Assembly: GCF_014269185.2 (NCBI RefSeq)
Contig: NZ_JABWRZ020000001.1
Location: forward strand, 3,373,001 to 3,437,000
Reading direction: 5' to 3'
DNA length: 64,000 nucleotides
DNA from: Pseudomonas oryzicola
Lineage (GTDB): Bacteria; Pseudomonadota; Gammaproteobacteria; Pseudomonadales; Pseudomonadaceae
Each line of letters opens with the position of its first letter. Position 1 is the stretch's first letter. The notes beneath the pieces were generated by a model. The model saw nothing but the letters and a program-made list of their open reading frames with translations, did not search any database and was not told the DNA's origin. Shown piece after piece: positions 28,273 to 37,577 of this stretch. The translations under genes and the position numbers were made by a program.

Positions 28273-30633
28273 TCAGAACAACGGAAGCTGGCGATCGGTC
28301 AGCGCAGCGAAATCATCACCCACGAACGGCAGAATGGCATCGGCGACCGGTTGCAGCTGGCGGCTCAGGTAATGATCGTAATCGATCGGCGCTTGCCGGT
28401 TTTCCAACGGTTCGGGGCCTGCGGTGGTCATCAGGTAGCTGATCCAGCCGCCGCGCTGATACTGCTTTGGCCGACCCAGGCGGCTGTTGTAGTCATCCGC
28501 CAGGCGTGCAGCGCGCACATGCGGCGGCACGTTGCGTTGATAGTCGGCCAGCGGCCGGCGCAGGCGCTTGCGGTACACCAGCAACTCGTCCAGCTCGCCT
28601 GCCAACGTCTGCCGCACATAGTCACGCACGTAATCGCGGTACGGCTGGCCACGGAAGATCCGTGCGTACAACGCCTGCTGGAACTGCCTGGCCAACGGCG
28701 ACCAGTCGGTGCGCACCGACTCCAGGCCCTTGTAGACCATTTCCTCGCGGCCATCGGCGCGCAGCACCAACCCGGCATAACGCTTCTTGCTGCCTTCATC
28801 GGCACCACGGATGGTGGGCATCAGGAAACGACGGTAATGCACCTCGTACTGCAGCTCCAGCGCGCTTTCCAGGTTCATCTGCTGGCGCAGGTGTTCGCGC
28901 CACCACAAGTTGACCTCGGCCACCAGTTCGCGTCCGATGCGTGCTGCGACCTCGTCCTCATATGGCCCCTTGAGCCAGACGAAGGTGGAGTCGGTATCGC
29001 CGTAGATGACCTCATAGCCCCGGGCTTCGATCAACGCCCGGGTCTGGCGCATGATCTGATGGCCACGCAGGGTGATCGACGAGGCCAGGCGCGGGTCGAA
29101 GAACCGGCAACCGCTGGAACCCAGCACGCCGTAGAAGGCATTCATGATGATCTTCAGTGCCTGTGACAACGGCGCGTTGCCCTCGCGCTTGGCGGCTTCC
29201 CGGCCCTGCCAGACCCGCTCGACAATGGCCGGCAGGCAATGCTGGCTACGCGAGAAACGCGCGCCCCGGAAGCCTGCCACCGCATGCGCCTCGTCAGGCA
29301 GGCGCAAGCCTTCGATCAACCCGACCGGGTCGATCAGGAAGGTACGGATGATTGACGGGTACAGGCTCTTGTAGTCCAGCACCAGCACCGAATCGTACAG
29401 GCCCGGGCGCGAATCCATGACGAAACCACCGGGGCTGGCTTCATCGGGGCGGCTACCGAGGTTGGGAGCGACGAAGCCCAGGCGGTGCATCTGCGGGATG
29501 TACAGGTGACAGAACGCTGCCACCGAACCACCACTGCGGTCCACGGCAAGGCCGGTAACCGACGAACGTTCGAGGAGGAACTCGAGCAGGCGGGTGTGGG
29601 CGAAAATGCGCGTGACCAGCTCGCAATCCTTGAGGTTGTAGCGCGCCAGGGCCGGTTTGTCCTCGGCGAAGCGGCGGTTGATTTCATCCATGCGCTGGTA
29701 CGGTGTGTCGATGGCCTTGCCTTCGCCGAGCAAGGTCTGGGCGACGCTTTCGAGGCTGAACGACGGGAAGCTCCAGGTTGCCGAACGCAGGGCCTCGATA
29801 CCGTCGATCAGCAGGCGCCCCGGGGCCTCGGCGAACACGTGGCCACCACTGGCATGGCTACGCAGGGTCATAGGCGTGCCCTTGCGCCCCAAGGCCAGCG
29901 GCACCTGCAGCAGCTTGGCGTGTTCATGCAGCAGGCGCAGGTCGAACTGGACCAGGTTCCAGCCGATGATGGCGTCCGGGTCATGCTCGGCGACCCACTG
30001 GTTGAGGCAGGTGAGCAGCGCAGCGCGGTCGGCACAGTAGTGCAGGTCGAAATCGAGGCCGGCGGCGGTGCCGTTGGCCGGGCCAAGCATGTACACCTGC
30101 CGTTGGCCGCAGCCTTCCAGGGCAATGCTGTACAGCTCACCCCGCTCGCTGGTCTCGATGTCCAGCGACACCAGGCGCAGCGGCGGGCGATAGCCCGGAA
30201 AAGGCTTGATCTGGGCATCGCAGAGCACACCATGGGCATCGGCCTGGCCGGTGAACTGCACCGGGGCTGTGATGAAGCGCTCCATCAGGTAACGCTCGGG
30301 CGGGCGGATATCGCCTTCGAACACCTCGATACCGGCCGTGCGCAGGCGTTGCTCCAGCTGCATCAACTGCCGGTGCTGGCGGCAGTACAGGCCCAGCACC
30401 GGGCGCTGGTCGAAGTCCTTGAGCTGCAGCGGTCGCAGTTCCACACCGGGTTCGTTGGCCAGCAGTACCCGGGCGTGCGCCTCCTGCGCCTGGGGAATGA
30501 ATGCCACCGACACCTGCGGTGCCAGGCGCAACTGCTTTGGCCCCCGGTCGGTGGCCAGCCAGAACTCCACGCAGGTGCCTTCGGGAGTGTCATGCCAATG
30601 CCGGGTCAGGACAAAGCCCTGCTGCAACTCCAC
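28273..30633 (-). CDS. polB: DNA polymerase II (family B)
   Basis: This is a 786-residue family B polymerase used in translesion and restart synthesis, close in length to the E. coli enzyme. The 3'-5' exonuclease begins with [12 protein letters not shown] (DxE motif) and later [13 protein letters not shown]. The polymerase site has [15 protein letters not shown], the fingers motif [20 protein letters not shown], and the metal-binding [11 protein letters not shown]. The start is a GTG (30633) with AGAGG eight bases upstream. In E. coli polB is SOS-induced, but I found no clear LexA box in the region upstream here. The gene precedes the NEL genes with a 78-base gap. Confidence 0.96.
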   Translation of the reverse strand: MELQQGFVLTRHWHDTPEGTCVEFWLATDRGPKQLRLAPQVSVAFIPQAQEAHARVLLANEPGVELRPLQLKDFDQRPVLGLYCRQHRQLMQLEQRLRTAGIEVFEGDIRPPERYLMERFITAPVQFTGQADAHGVLCDAQIKPFPGYRPPLRLVSLDIETSERGELYSIALEGCGQRQVYMLGPANGTAAGLDFDLHYCADRAALLTCLNQWVAEHDPDAIIGWNLVQFDLRLLHEHAKLLQVPLALGRKGTPMTLRSHASGGHVFAEAPGRLLIDGIEALRSATWSFPSFSLESVAQTLLGEGKAIDTPYQRMDEINRRFAEDKPALARYNLKDCELVTRIFAHTRLLEFLLERSSVTGLAVDRSGGSVAAFCHLYIPQMHRLGFVAPNLGSRPDEASPGGFVMDSRPGLYDSVLVLDYKSLYPSIIRTFLIDPVGLIEGLRLPDEAHAVAGFRGARFSRSQHCLPAIVERVWQGREAAKREGNAPLSQALKIIMNAFYGVLGSSGCRFFDPRLASSITLRGHQIMRQTRALIEARGYEVIYGDTDSTFVWLKGPYEDEVAARIGRELVAEVNLWWREHLRQQMNLESALELQYEVHYRRFLMPTIRGADEGSKKRYAGLVLRADGREEMVYKGLESVRTDWSPLARQFQQALYARIFRGQPYRDYVRDYVRQTLAGELDELLVYRKRLRRPLADYQRNVPPHVRAARLADDYNSRLGRPKQYQRGGWISYLMTTAGPEPLENRQAPIDYDHYLSRQLQPVADAILPFVGDDFAALTDRQLPLF

Positions 30634-30830
30634 CGCGTCGACCTCTGAATCAGCTGTTGAGGATTGATTCTACCTCCATGGCGGCTGTGCCTGTGACCGC
30701 TCATTTACCTTTTGCGAGCGCACCGGCCCTGACGGGAATTGGGCTTGGCACCAGCACGCGCTGAACCCCCAAAGACAAATGCCTCGCCACAAGACCGCTT
30801 CGCCGGCATACGTCCTGCCCGAGGACGATT

Positions 30831-31751
30831 TCAGCCATACAGGTAGTTGATGTCCTTGCAGGCCAGCGGCGGCACCTGGCTGAACAGGAACTCGCGCAGC
30901 TTGTGCATCTGCCGCGCCTTGGGGCTGGCCTTGAGCCAAGTCATGTAATAACCGTCGCCAGTGGCCACCGCGTGCTTGAATGGTGTGACCAGGCGCCCCG
31001 CCCCGAGGTCGGCGCTGGCCAGCACCAGGTCGACCACCGAGATACCTAGGCCTTGCTGGGCAGCAGAGATACCCTGGTCGAGGGTATCGAACACTTGCCC
31101 ACGGTCGATGCTGATGTCCAGCGCATCCATGCGTGCCAGCCAGCGCCGCCAGTCGCGCCGGTCGGGAGACGGGTGCAGGAGCTCGCACTGAGCCAGGTCG
31201 GCCAGGTCCGGTTGCGCCTGGGTCAGGTAGTCGGGATGACACACCGGGACCAGCCACTCGTCGAACAGCTTGAAACTCTCGATATCGGCGGGGAAGCGCC
31301 CGTTGGCCAGGAGGATTGCGCAGTCGTAGGGCTCGGAATAGAAGTCCACGTTGTCAATGTCCATCCACACGCTGGACAGCTGCACGCTACAGGTGTCCTC
31401 GACTTTCTTGAACGCATCCAGCGCCCGCAGCAGCCAGCGCACGGTGAGCGTGGACGGAGCCTTCAGGCGCAGGCCATAGCGATCCTGGCGCAGCAGGGCG
31501 CAGGCATTCTCGATGATCTTGAAGCCTACCTTGAGCTCCTGTGCCAGCAGGCGGCCGTGCTCGGTCAGGGCCAGTTTCGGCCCGCGCCGCTCGAACAGAT
31601 CGCAACCGAACATGGCTTCGAGCGTCTTGATGTGATGGCTGACGGCCCCTTGGGTCAGGGCCAGCTCTTCCGCGGCACGGGTAAATGAGCCATAGCGAGA
31701 GGCCACCTCGAAGGCACGCAGCGCGTGCAAGGCCTGAATCCGTTCCGACAT
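30831..31751 (-). CDS. LysR-family transcriptional regulator (GcvA-like)
   Basis: This is a 306-residue LysR-type regulator. The N-terminal HTH (residues about 8-66) reads ALRAFEVASRYGSFTRAAEE then LALTQGAVSHHIKTLE. The effector domain is of the GcvA subgroup (LSSVWMDIDNVDFYSEPYDC and RGQVFDTLDQGISAAQQGLG). It is divergent from a YqcI/YcgG-LysE-SGNH gene set across 159 AT-richer bases holding an inverted repeat. It is therefore the likely regulator of that operon. The effector is unknown; an amino acid or related compound would fit the LysE exporter. Confidence 0.93.
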   Translation of the reverse strand: MSERIQALHALRAFEVASRYGSFTRAAEELALTQGAVSHHIKTLEAMFGCDLFERRGPKLALTEHGRLLAQELKVGFKIIENACALLRQDRYGLRLKAPSTLTVRWLLRALDAFKKVEDTCSVQLSSVWMDIDNVDFYSEPYDCAILLANGRFPADIESFKLFDEWLVPVCHPDYLTQAQPDLADLAQCELLHPSPDRRDWRRWLARMDALDISIDRGQVFDTLDQGISAAQQGLGISVVDLVLASADLGAGRLVTPFKHAVATGDGYYMTWLKASPKARQMHKLREFLFSQVPPLACKDINYLYG

Positions 31752-31830
31752 GGCGACGCCCCGAGCATGAACAAGACTAATAGTAGGTCATAGTTCCACG
31801 CGTTTTACAACGCCCGAATCGTCTCGGAAA

Positions 31831-31871
31831 ATGCAGGTAAATAATAAAGATAACCAAGATCCTGCCTGCAT
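31831..31871. promoter_or_regulatory. Inverted repeat in the LysR divergent region
   Basis: ATGCAGG at 31831-31837 and CCTGCAT at 31865-31871 form a perfect 7-base inverted repeat around an AT-rich 27-base spacer, 40-80 bases upstream of the start at 31911. A LysR tetramer commonly binds two such spaced sites. Assignment is inference from position. Confidence 0.4.
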
Positions 31872-31910
31872 ATGACTGGAAAAATCATCTAATAAACGCC
31901 TGGGGAAATC

Positions 31911-32699
31911 ATGTTTACGGGTTATGGAACCTGCTATCGCCTGGACGCACTGGAGCTGGCCGCTGAACATGTCCGGTACACGCAACACTGGACCTACAAA
32001 ACCATAGAACATTTTCGCACTGTCCTCGCCAACCCCGAGTTCCCTTGCCTGTTCGGCCGCAAGGCTGTGAACGGCGCTACCTGCCACATCCTCTTCGCCC
32101 GCGCCGAGCAACTGGCCGACGACATTGCCCAGGGCCTGGCCGATTACGTGCGCACGGTCGCACCGATCCCAACCAAGCAGCGTATCGGCAGCCCGCTGGT
32201 GGTATTCCTCGAAACCGCTGCCGACTACACCTTGGCCGAACAACAGGCGCTGGCCTGGAAAGTGTTGCGTGGCGTGCATGCGCGCGATCCGCACCCTTGG
32301 CCGCAAGGCATACCGACCGATCCAGAAGACAATGGCTGGTCGTTCTGCTATGCCGGCATGCCGCTGTTCATCAACATGAATTTCCCCGGCCACCAGCAGA
32401 TGAAAAGCCGCAACCTGGGGCCGCACATCACCTTCGTCATCAACCCTCGGGCCAACTTCGACGAAGTGGCCAACGCCAATACCGAAAGTGGCCAGCGGAT
32501 CCGCGAACGCATTCGCGAACGCGTGCGCCACTACAACGACGGTGTCATGCCCGACACCCTTGGCTTCTTCGGCGATGCCGACAATTACGAGTGGAAGCAG
32601 TACCAACTGCAGGAGGCAGGGTCGCTCAATCCCTCCCGCTGCCCATTCCATGCCCATGCCGCACACTCGGCCACACCCGACCTACTGATCGAGACCTGA
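31911..32699 (+). CDS. YqcI/YcgG family protein
   Basis: This 262-residue protein is of the YqcI/YcgG family, which often appears in small biosynthetic or resistance operons and whose biochemistry is not settled. Family blocks visible include FPCLFGRKAVNGATCHILFA near residue 45, GSPLVVFLETAADYTLAEQQ near 95, DPEDNGWSFCYAGMPLFINM near 140, and the RNLGPHITFVINPRANFDEV segment. Four to five cysteines are present, some in conserved positions. It opens a three-gene unit with a LysE exporter two bases downstream and an SGNH-like protein. I can only infer a role in making or modifying a small exported molecule. Confidence 0.85.
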   Translation: MFTGYGTCYRLDALELAAEHVRYTQHWTYKTIEHFRTVLANPEFPCLFGRKAVNGATCHILFARAEQLADDIAQGLADYVRTVAPIPTKQRIGSPLVVFLETAADYTLAEQQALAWKVLRGVHARDPHPWPQGIPTDPEDNGWSFCYAGMPLFINMNFPGHQQMKSRNLGPHITFVINPRANFDEVANANTESGQRIRERIRERVRHYNDGVMPDTLGFFGDADNYEWKQYQLQEAGSLNPSRCPFHAHAAHSATPDLLIET

Positions 32700-32701
32700 C
32701 C

Positions 32702-33328
32702 GTGAATACCGCACTCACCGCTACCTACGCCCTTACTGTCCTGCTGCTGATCGCCACACCTGGCCCGGTGGTGGCACTGATCGTCAACACCGCAGCCGCC
32801 TCTGGCTCGCGCAAGGCCATGTTCACCGCCGTCGGTACCAACTGGGCTTCACTGGTGCTGATCGGCGCGGCCGCCTGGATCATCCTCACCAGCGCCGCCA
32901 TCGACAAGACCTGGCTGAGCGCCATGAGCCTGCTGGGCTGCCTGTTCATCGGCTATATCGCCGTGGGCACCCTGAGGGAAGCCCTGGGGGCAACTGCAGA
33001 CGAGGCCCCGGCCGAGGTGGCCAAGCCCGGCCGCGGCGGGCTGCTGCAAGGCTTCATGGTGGGCATTTCCAACCCCAAGGACATCATCTTCTTCATCGCG
33101 TTCTTCCCGCAGTTCATCCAGATTACCGAATCGTTCGGCAAGAGCATGGTGGTGCTGTCGCTGCTGTGGGTGGCCATCGACTTTGCCGTACTCAGCCTGT
33201 ACATCTTCGCCATCGGCAAGATCGCCTCGCAGCGCAGCAACCGCATGATCAGCCTGGCCTCGGGCGTCGCCCTACTGCTGATCGCTGCCGGTGGCCTGCT
33301 GTACAACCTCAGGGAACTGGCAGCCTGA
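32702..33328 (+). CDS. LysE/RhtB-family exporter
   Basis: This is a 208-residue inner-membrane exporter of the LysE type with about six helices. It begins with a GTG two bases after the upstream stop. The family signature appears as TYALTVLLLIATPGPVVALI, with TPGP typical of helix 1. FMVGISNPKDIIFFIAFFPQF is the conserved loop and helix. Members export amino acids such as lysine, threonine or homoserine, or related metabolites. Its tight linkage to the YqcI/YcgG gene and an SGNH-like gene suggests it exports the product or a toxic intermediate of that unit. Confidence 0.92.
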   Translation: MNTALTATYALTVLLLIATPGPVVALIVNTAAASGSRKAMFTAVGTNWASLVLIGAAAWIILTSAAIDKTWLSAMSLLGCLFIGYIAVGTLREALGATADEAPAEVAKPGRGGLLQGFMVGISNPKDIIFFIAFFPQFIQITESFGKSMVVLSLLWVAIDFAVLSLYIFAIGKIASQRSNRMISLASGVALLLIAAGGLLYNLRELAA

Positions 33329-33364
33329 GTGCTGCAGGCGCCCGTTGCAACAGAAGGAGAACCC

Positions 33365-34450
33365 ATGACAGCGACAGACCCGAACCGGGCGCCTTCAGCA
33401 TTGCAACAGGACTACCAGCGCTTTCTGCTGCTGGGCAGCCGGCGTGCCCCGCACATTGCGCATATCCATGAAACCGGCTACCGCTCCGGCACCATCAACA
33501 CCGATGCCCTGGGCCTGCGCTACAGTCATTGCGCCGGCAAGCGCTTTTCGGCGGCCGAGCGCGGTGGTGCAGCGCGCATCAACCTGCTGGTCGGTGGTTC
33601 CACCGCCCTGGGCATCGGCGCGAGCTCCGATGAACACACGGTCGCTTCGCACCTGTCGATGCTTACCGGCGAAGTCTGGCTGAGCCTGGCCGGTTGCGGG
33701 CTCAATGCCAGCCAGGAGCTGCTGATGTTTCTCACCCACCAGCATCGCCTTGGCCAGCTTGGGCATGTGGTGGTGCTCAGCGGCGTCAACAGCCTGGCCC
33801 ATGAAGCCCTCTGCGAAGTCCTCGGTAACCCGCACGATCCGCAGCACGCCAAGGCCTATCAGGACTTTCTCAACAGTTTCAGCGAAGGCATGCAGCCTGC
33901 CGCGGCGCCCCGCCGGCCGTCACTTTGGCGGCGCATCAGCCAGGCCTTGGTGGCGCCGCCTCCGGTCGAAACACCAGCCAGTTGGCCGCTGTCGCCCCCG
34001 GAAAAACGCATGGCTCGCGCCGCCGACCACATTGGCCGCACCCTGCTGCAATGGGACCGTCTGTTGGCGGACAACCACTCCACCCTCACCTTCATCCTGC
34101 AACCGCTGCTACCTTGGTGCCGGGATAGCCTGCCAGCTGGCGAGCAAGCCATGCTGGACGCGCTGGAGCGGCAACCGGCAAATTTCGACCGGCTGCTGGA
34201 CGGCGCATTCGACAGTCAGTTGCACTCGGCCTTCTTCCGCCGTATCAAGCACCAGGCCGACCCGGTCCCTTGCTACGACATGAACTGCATGCTCAGCAGC
34301 TCACCGGTGTTCGGCGCCGACCTGTTCATCGACCGCCTGCATTTGAACGACCTGGGCAACAATGCGCTGGCCAAGGTCATCACCGCCAAGCTTGGCCTGG
34401 CCCAGGAAAAACACGCGCAACGCAAGGGCACGCCCGTCAAGCTCGTCTGA
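33365..34450 (+). CDS. SGNH/GDSL-like hydrolase-fold protein
   Basis: This 361-residue protein has features of the SGNH fold. A block I-like GGSTALGIGASSDEHTVASH is preceded by a hydrophobic strand, VVVLSGVNSLAHEAL resembles a block III Asn segment, and the C-terminal FIDRLHLNDLGNNALAKVI matches the DxxH block. The strand before block I is INLLVGGS, as in proteins of the acyltransferase/esterase type. There is no signal peptide. AGAAGGAGA precedes the ATG. It follows the LysE gene by 36 bases, so a three-gene operon is likely. Annotation as a catalytic esterase is uncertain because the nucleophile context is unusual (GGST rather than GDS). Confidence 0.7.
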   Translation: MTATDPNRAPSALQQDYQRFLLLGSRRAPHIAHIHETGYRSGTINTDALGLRYSHCAGKRFSAAERGGAARINLLVGGSTALGIGASSDEHTVASHLSMLTGEVWLSLAGCGLNASQELLMFLTHQHRLGQLGHVVVLSGVNSLAHEALCEVLGNPHDPQHAKAYQDFLNSFSEGMQPAAAPRRPSLWRRISQALVAPPPVETPASWPLSPPEKRMARAADHIGRTLLQWDRLLADNHSTLTFILQPLLPWCRDSLPAGEQAMLDALERQPANFDRLLDGAFDSQLHSAFFRRIKHQADPVPCYDMNCMLSSSPVFGADLFIDRLHLNDLGNNALAKVITAKLGLAQEKHAQRKGTPVKLV

Positions 34451-34455
34451 CAGTT

Positions 34456-34473
34456 GCCGGATGCTCTTCCGGC
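34456..34473 (+). terminator. Short hairpin after the SGNH-like gene
   Basis: GCCGGA-TGCTCT-TCCGGC is a perfect 6-bp stem seven bases past the stop at 34450. It lacks a T run, so termination is uncertain. A possible -10 element (TAGAAT, 34491-34496) for the next unit follows. Confidence 0.4.
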
Positions 34474-34538
34474 CAGGCCCCTTGGGTGGCTAGAATAGGC
34501 CGTCGTTCCGATCTGCGCGAGGCGCACGCTTGACCGCC

Positions 34539-34592
34539 ATGAACATCGAAGCCGTCCATCAGTACCTGGCCCGCCATGGAGCCTGCCTGTGA
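34539..34592 (+). other. 17-codon ORF overlapping the next start
   Basis: ATG at 34539 opens a short frame, MNIEAVHQYLARHGACL, whose TGA (34590-34592) overlaps the GTG start of the next gene as GTGA. It could be a coupled leader peptide or the remnant of a truncated gene. There is no independent support beyond the overlap. Confidence 0.25.
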
Positions 34593-35284
34593 GCCGCATG
34601 CTTCGCTTGCCCCCGCTGTTGATCGCCCTGATACCGCTGGCCACGCAGGCGCTTGAGGTACGCATCGATCCGCATGCCGACCTGCTCTACCGCCAGGCAC
34701 TGCCACTGCTGGAGCAGGCCGACAGCCCGGACGACAGTGCCAGCACGCTGCGTACGGTCATGAGCGCTGACCCGGAACTCAGCCGCCAGGGCCAGGCCAT
34801 GGCCCACACGCTGCCCACTGCGGTTGCCTTGCTGAAAAAGTCGGTGGAGCTGGGCCACCCGGTTGCACAGTACCGCCTGGCGCTGTACTACATGACCTAC
34901 CTGCCCGCTGCACAAATCCCGGATGCCGCCTGCCCGTTGCTCGAAGCCAGCCTCAAGCAGGGCTTTGCCGCAGCGGCGCCGGCCATCGCCACCTGGTGCC
35001 CGCCCTACAACGCCAGCAGCGAGTACCGTGCCGCGCTGGAAGCCATCCCCAGCATGGCCACTCTGTATGCTCCTTACTACCCGCAGCCCGCCACACGTCT
35101 GGCTTGCAACCGCAGCAGGCCACAAGGGCTGGAAATGCAATGGGGGCGCCAGCGCGACTACCAGGCCGAGGTGTACCGCCTGCTCGGCGACCTCGACCCG
35201 CAACACCGCCAGAGCCTGCTGCAAAAGGCGGTTGAGATAAACGGCTGCGTAACGGCGCAACAGCATCTGAGCAGCCACCCCTGA
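34589..35284 (+). CDS. Exported protein with Sel1-like helical repeat
   Basis: This 231-residue protein has a signal peptide (MLRLPPLLIALIPLATQA). The mature helical region contains one Sel1-like stretch (LLKKSVELGHPVAQYRLALY then YMTYLP, near 85-105). The GTG at 34589 is preferred because GGAG is seven bases upstream; an ATG three codons later is the alternative. Six cysteines are present in the mature part, including DAACPLLEAS, TWCPPYNAS and INGCVTAQQ, suggesting disulfides in the periplasm. I do not recognise a precise function. Neighbours on either side appear to be separate units. Confidence 0.78.
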   Translation: MSRMLRLPPLLIALIPLATQALEVRIDPHADLLYRQALPLLEQADSPDDSASTLRTVMSADPELSRQGQAMAHTLPTAVALLKKSVELGHPVAQYRLALYYMTYLPAAQIPDAACPLLEASLKQGFAAAAPAIATWCPPYNASSEYRAALEAIPSMATLYAPYYPQPATRLACNRSRPQGLEMQWGRQRDYQAEVYRLLGDLDPQHRQSLLQKAVEINGCVTAQQHLSSHP

Positions 35285-35405
35285 GCACGCCCCATTGCGA
35301 CACAGGTGCGCCGACAAGGAACCGCGTCGACCAGCAAGATCGTTCAAGCCATTCCCCCGCGCCATCTGGCATGCTGGCCTACCTTGTACACGCACTGCAG
35401 CCATC

Positions 35406-36098
35406 ATGCCCCACCTTGCACGCCAAGCTTTCCTCCACGGCGCCATCGCCAGCCTGCCGCTGTCGCTGGCCGTCGCCCCCTGGGGCCTGCTGGCCGGTTC
35501 CATGGCCATCGAGGCCAACCTCAGCGCCTGGCAGGGGCAAGGGCTGTCGGCCATTGTCTTCGCCGGGGCAGCGCAACTGGTCGCCATCGGCATGCTCAAG
35601 GGCGGTGCCAACCTGGCGTCAATCCTGCTGACCACCCTGTTGCTGACCTCACAACACCTGCTGTATGGCCTGTCGATGCGCCCGCTGCTATCGCGCCAAC
35701 CGTTGCGCTGGCGGCTGGGCCTGGGTTTCCTGCTGACCGACGAGTTCTTTGCCCTTACCAGCCAGTACGACCAGCAGCAATTCAACCGCTGGTATGCCCT
35801 GGGCGTGGGCCTGACGTTCTATATCGCCTGGAATCTGTTTACCCTGGCCGGCATCGTGCTGGGCCAGAACATTCCCCATCTGGACCAGTTCGGCCTGGAC
35901 TTTTCCATCGTCGCTACCTTCGTTGCCCTGATCGCGCCATTGGTGCGCAACCTGGCCACGCTGGTATGCGTGGCAGTATCGCTGTTCTGCTCGGTACTGT
36001 TCAGCCACTGGCACTGGGAAACCGCCCTGGTAGCGGCAGGCCTGCTGGGTATGAGTGCCGGTTTCATCTGCCAGAAATTCGCCGGAGCCCGAGCATGA
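35406..36098 (+). CDS. azlC: AzlC-type branched-chain amino-acid exporter, large subunit
   Basis: This 230-residue inner-membrane protein of the AzlC family (LIV-E exporter) has about seven helices. Typical blocks are FLHGAIASLPLSLAVAPWGL near the N-terminus, IVFAGAAQLVAIGMLKGG, and SQHLLYGLSMRPLLSRQPLR in the centre, followed by DEFFALTSQY. The frame is open upstream, but the ATG at 35406 starts the homology. It overlaps azlD by four bases (ATGA), and azlD in turn overlaps an AraC regulator. Together AzlCD export branched-chain amino acids or analogues. Confidence 0.94.
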   Translation: MPHLARQAFLHGAIASLPLSLAVAPWGLLAGSMAIEANLSAWQGQGLSAIVFAGAAQLVAIGMLKGGANLASILLTTLLLTSQHLLYGLSMRPLLSRQPLRWRLGLGFLLTDEFFALTSQYDQQQFNRWYALGVGLTFYIAWNLFTLAGIVLGQNIPHLDQFGLDFSIVATFVALIAPLVRNLATLVCVAVSLFCSVLFSHWHWETALVAAGLLGMSAGFICQKFAGARA

Positions 36099-36409
36099 CC
36101 TGGATCCTGATTTTCGCCATGGGCGTCATCGTGTTCCTCAACCGCTATGCGTTCCTGGAGCCACGCCTGCCGTTGCGCCTGAGCTCCAACGCCCGGCAAT
36201 TCCTCGGTTTTGCCGTTCCGGGCATGCTTACCGCGATCTGCGCCCCGATCATCTTCATGCCCGGGCACCAACTCAACCTGAGCCTGCTCAACCCCTACCT
36301 GCTGGGCTCGCTGGTGGCCGTCGCCCTGGTGTTGTTGACCCGCAGCGTGTTGCTGAGCATGCTGGTGAGCATGGTGATTTTCTACCTCCTGCGCAGCTGG
36401 CTGGCATGA
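36095..36409 (+). CDS. azlD: AzlD-type small subunit of branched-chain amino-acid exporter
   Basis: This 104-residue membrane protein has four helices of the AzlD family. It begins MTWILIFAMGVIVFLNRYAF and includes LRLSSNARQFLGFAVPGMLT and the RSVLLSMLVSMVIFYLLRSW end. It overlaps azlC upstream (ATGA) and the AraC regulator downstream (ATGA). This tight coupling indicates one operon of exporter plus its regulator. The length is normal for the family. Confidence 0.93.
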   Translation: MTWILIFAMGVIVFLNRYAFLEPRLPLRLSSNARQFLGFAVPGMLTAICAPIIFMPGHQLNLSLLNPYLLGSLVAVALVLLTRSVLLSMLVSMVIFYLLRSWLA

Positions 36410-37239
36410 GCACGCCCCTGCGCGAACAGACACACCTCTGGCAGGCGCCGGCACTCGGCGACGTCGAGATGCTGCACGCACGCTATTTCCAGCAGCGCTT
36501 CGCCCCGCATGTGCATGAAGGCTATGTGTTCACCGTGATCGAGTCGGGCGCCCAGCGTTTCTGGCACCGTGGCAGCGAACACCTGGCACCGGTCGGCAGT
36601 ATGGTGCTGATCAACCCAGACGAGCTGCACACCGGCGCCACCGCCCACGAAGCCGGCTGGCGCTACCGTGGCTTCTACCCGGAGCACGAGCGGGTAACCG
36701 GGGTGCTCAAGGAACTGGAACTGGGCCGCCACGGCATGCCCCGCTTCAAGGACAGCGTAATCCAGGACCCGGCCCTGGCCAGCGCCTTCAGCCAGCTGCA
36801 CCAGCTGTCCGAAGCCGGCGCCAGTGCCCTGCAGCAACAGACCGCCTGGCGCCAGGCGGTGCTGGCCCTGGTGCAGCGCCACGGGCAATGCGCCGAACCT
36901 GCGGCTCCCGGCCAGGAACCGCTGGCAGTGGCTCGCGCCCGCGAATTGCTGGAAAGCCAGCTGGCCGACCCGCCCTCGCTGGAAGCGCTGGCGGCGGCGG
37001 TCAACCTGTCACCGTTCCATTTCGCCCGGGTGTTCCGCCAGGCCACCGGCCTGCCACCACATGCCTGGCTGAAGCAGCGCCGCCTGGCTCGGGCACGGGA
37101 GATGCTCAAGCGTGGCTGGGCAGCCTCGGAGGTGGCATTCGACCTGGGTTATGCCGACCAGAGTCATCTGAGCCGGCAGTTCAAGCAGGCCTATGGGGTG
37201 ACACCAGGGGCCTACCGCAGCGCTTGCCTGCAGGCCTGA
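36406..37239 (+). CDS. AraC-family regulator of azlCD
   Basis: This is a 277-residue AraC-type regulator. The N-terminal cupin sensor (FAPHVHEGYVFTVIESGAQR with the metal/ligand-type histidines, then VLINPDELHTG) is followed by a double HTH: LAAAVNLSPFHFARVFRQAT for the first helix pair and ASEVAFDLGYADQSHLSRQF for the second, with the family's terminal YGVTPGAYR. The 4-base overlap with azlD implies co-expression and self-linked control of the exporter. The effector is likely a branched-chain or aromatic amino acid, which is inference only. Confidence 0.93.
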   Translation: MSTPLREQTHLWQAPALGDVEMLHARYFQQRFAPHVHEGYVFTVIESGAQRFWHRGSEHLAPVGSMVLINPDELHTGATAHEAGWRYRGFYPEHERVTGVLKELELGRHGMPRFKDSVIQDPALASAFSQLHQLSEAGASALQQQTAWRQAVLALVQRHGQCAEPAAPGQEPLAVARARELLESQLADPPSLEALAAAVNLSPFHFARVFRQATGLPPHAWLKQRRLARAREMLKRGWAASEVAFDLGYADQSHLSRQFKQAYGVTPGAYRSACLQA

Positions 37240-37279
37240 ACTGCGACAGCCGGCCTCAGGCGTTCCAGCCAGCCACTGC

Positions 37280-37285
37280 TACACT
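37280..37285 (+). promoter_or_regulatory. Possible -10 element (TACACT)
   Basis: GCTACACT lies 27 bases upstream of the ATG at 37312 and resembles the C-TA-ACT type -10 used by stationary-phase or vegetative sigma factors. No convincing -35 was seen. This is a weak call. Confidence 0.3.
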
Positions 37286-37311
37286 GACAGAGCTGAACGG
37301 AGGATCCTGCC

Positions 37312-37539
37312 ATGTCCGAAAGAGAGCTCACGACCCTGCTGTCGCTGATAAACCAGCGCCAAGCCTGCCTGAGCAGCGCCTGCAAGGAGATTGCCGACTG
37401 GATCGACCGGCAGGGCGATGTGCCCGCCGCCGGCAAGATCCGCGCGAACCTCAAGGCCCTGGAGGCCGACGAGGCCCAGGTACGCAAGACCCTTACCTCG
37501 CTGACGCTCGACAGGCCACTGCCCAAGTTTCGCAGCTGA
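37312..37539 (+). CDS. Conserved small protein of unknown function
   Basis: This is a 75-residue, mostly helical soluble protein (MSERELTTLLSLINQRQACL, ending LDRPLPKFRS) with two cysteines, in QACLSSACKE. The ATG has GGAGG nine bases upstream, and a strong terminator follows the stop. It has its own likely promoter (TACACT at 37280). I do not recognise a domain. The helical heptad-like spacing suggests a short coiled coil or helical hairpin. It stands alone between azlCD-araC and the oppositely oriented copper genes. Confidence 0.75.
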   Translation: MSERELTTLLSLINQRQACLSSACKEIADWIDRQGDVPAAGKIRANLKALEADEAQVRKTLTSLTLDRPLPKFRS

Positions 37540-37546
37540 AAAGATC

Positions 37547-37568
37547 AGGGCCGCTTTGCGGCCCTGTT
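37547..37568. terminator. Bidirectional terminator
   Basis: AGGGCCGC-TTT-GCGGCCCT forms a perfect 8-bp stem followed by GTTTC on the plus strand. It lies between the convergent small-protein gene (ends 37539) and the PCu(A)C gene (ends 37578) and probably serves both. Confidence 0.8.
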
Positions 37569-37577
37569 TCAAATCTG

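Noticed and set aside
30634..30830. Possible LexA box upstream of polB
   Set aside because: No CTG-N10-CAG style palindrome with the CTGT/ACAG ends was found in this region, so SOS control is not supported by sequence.
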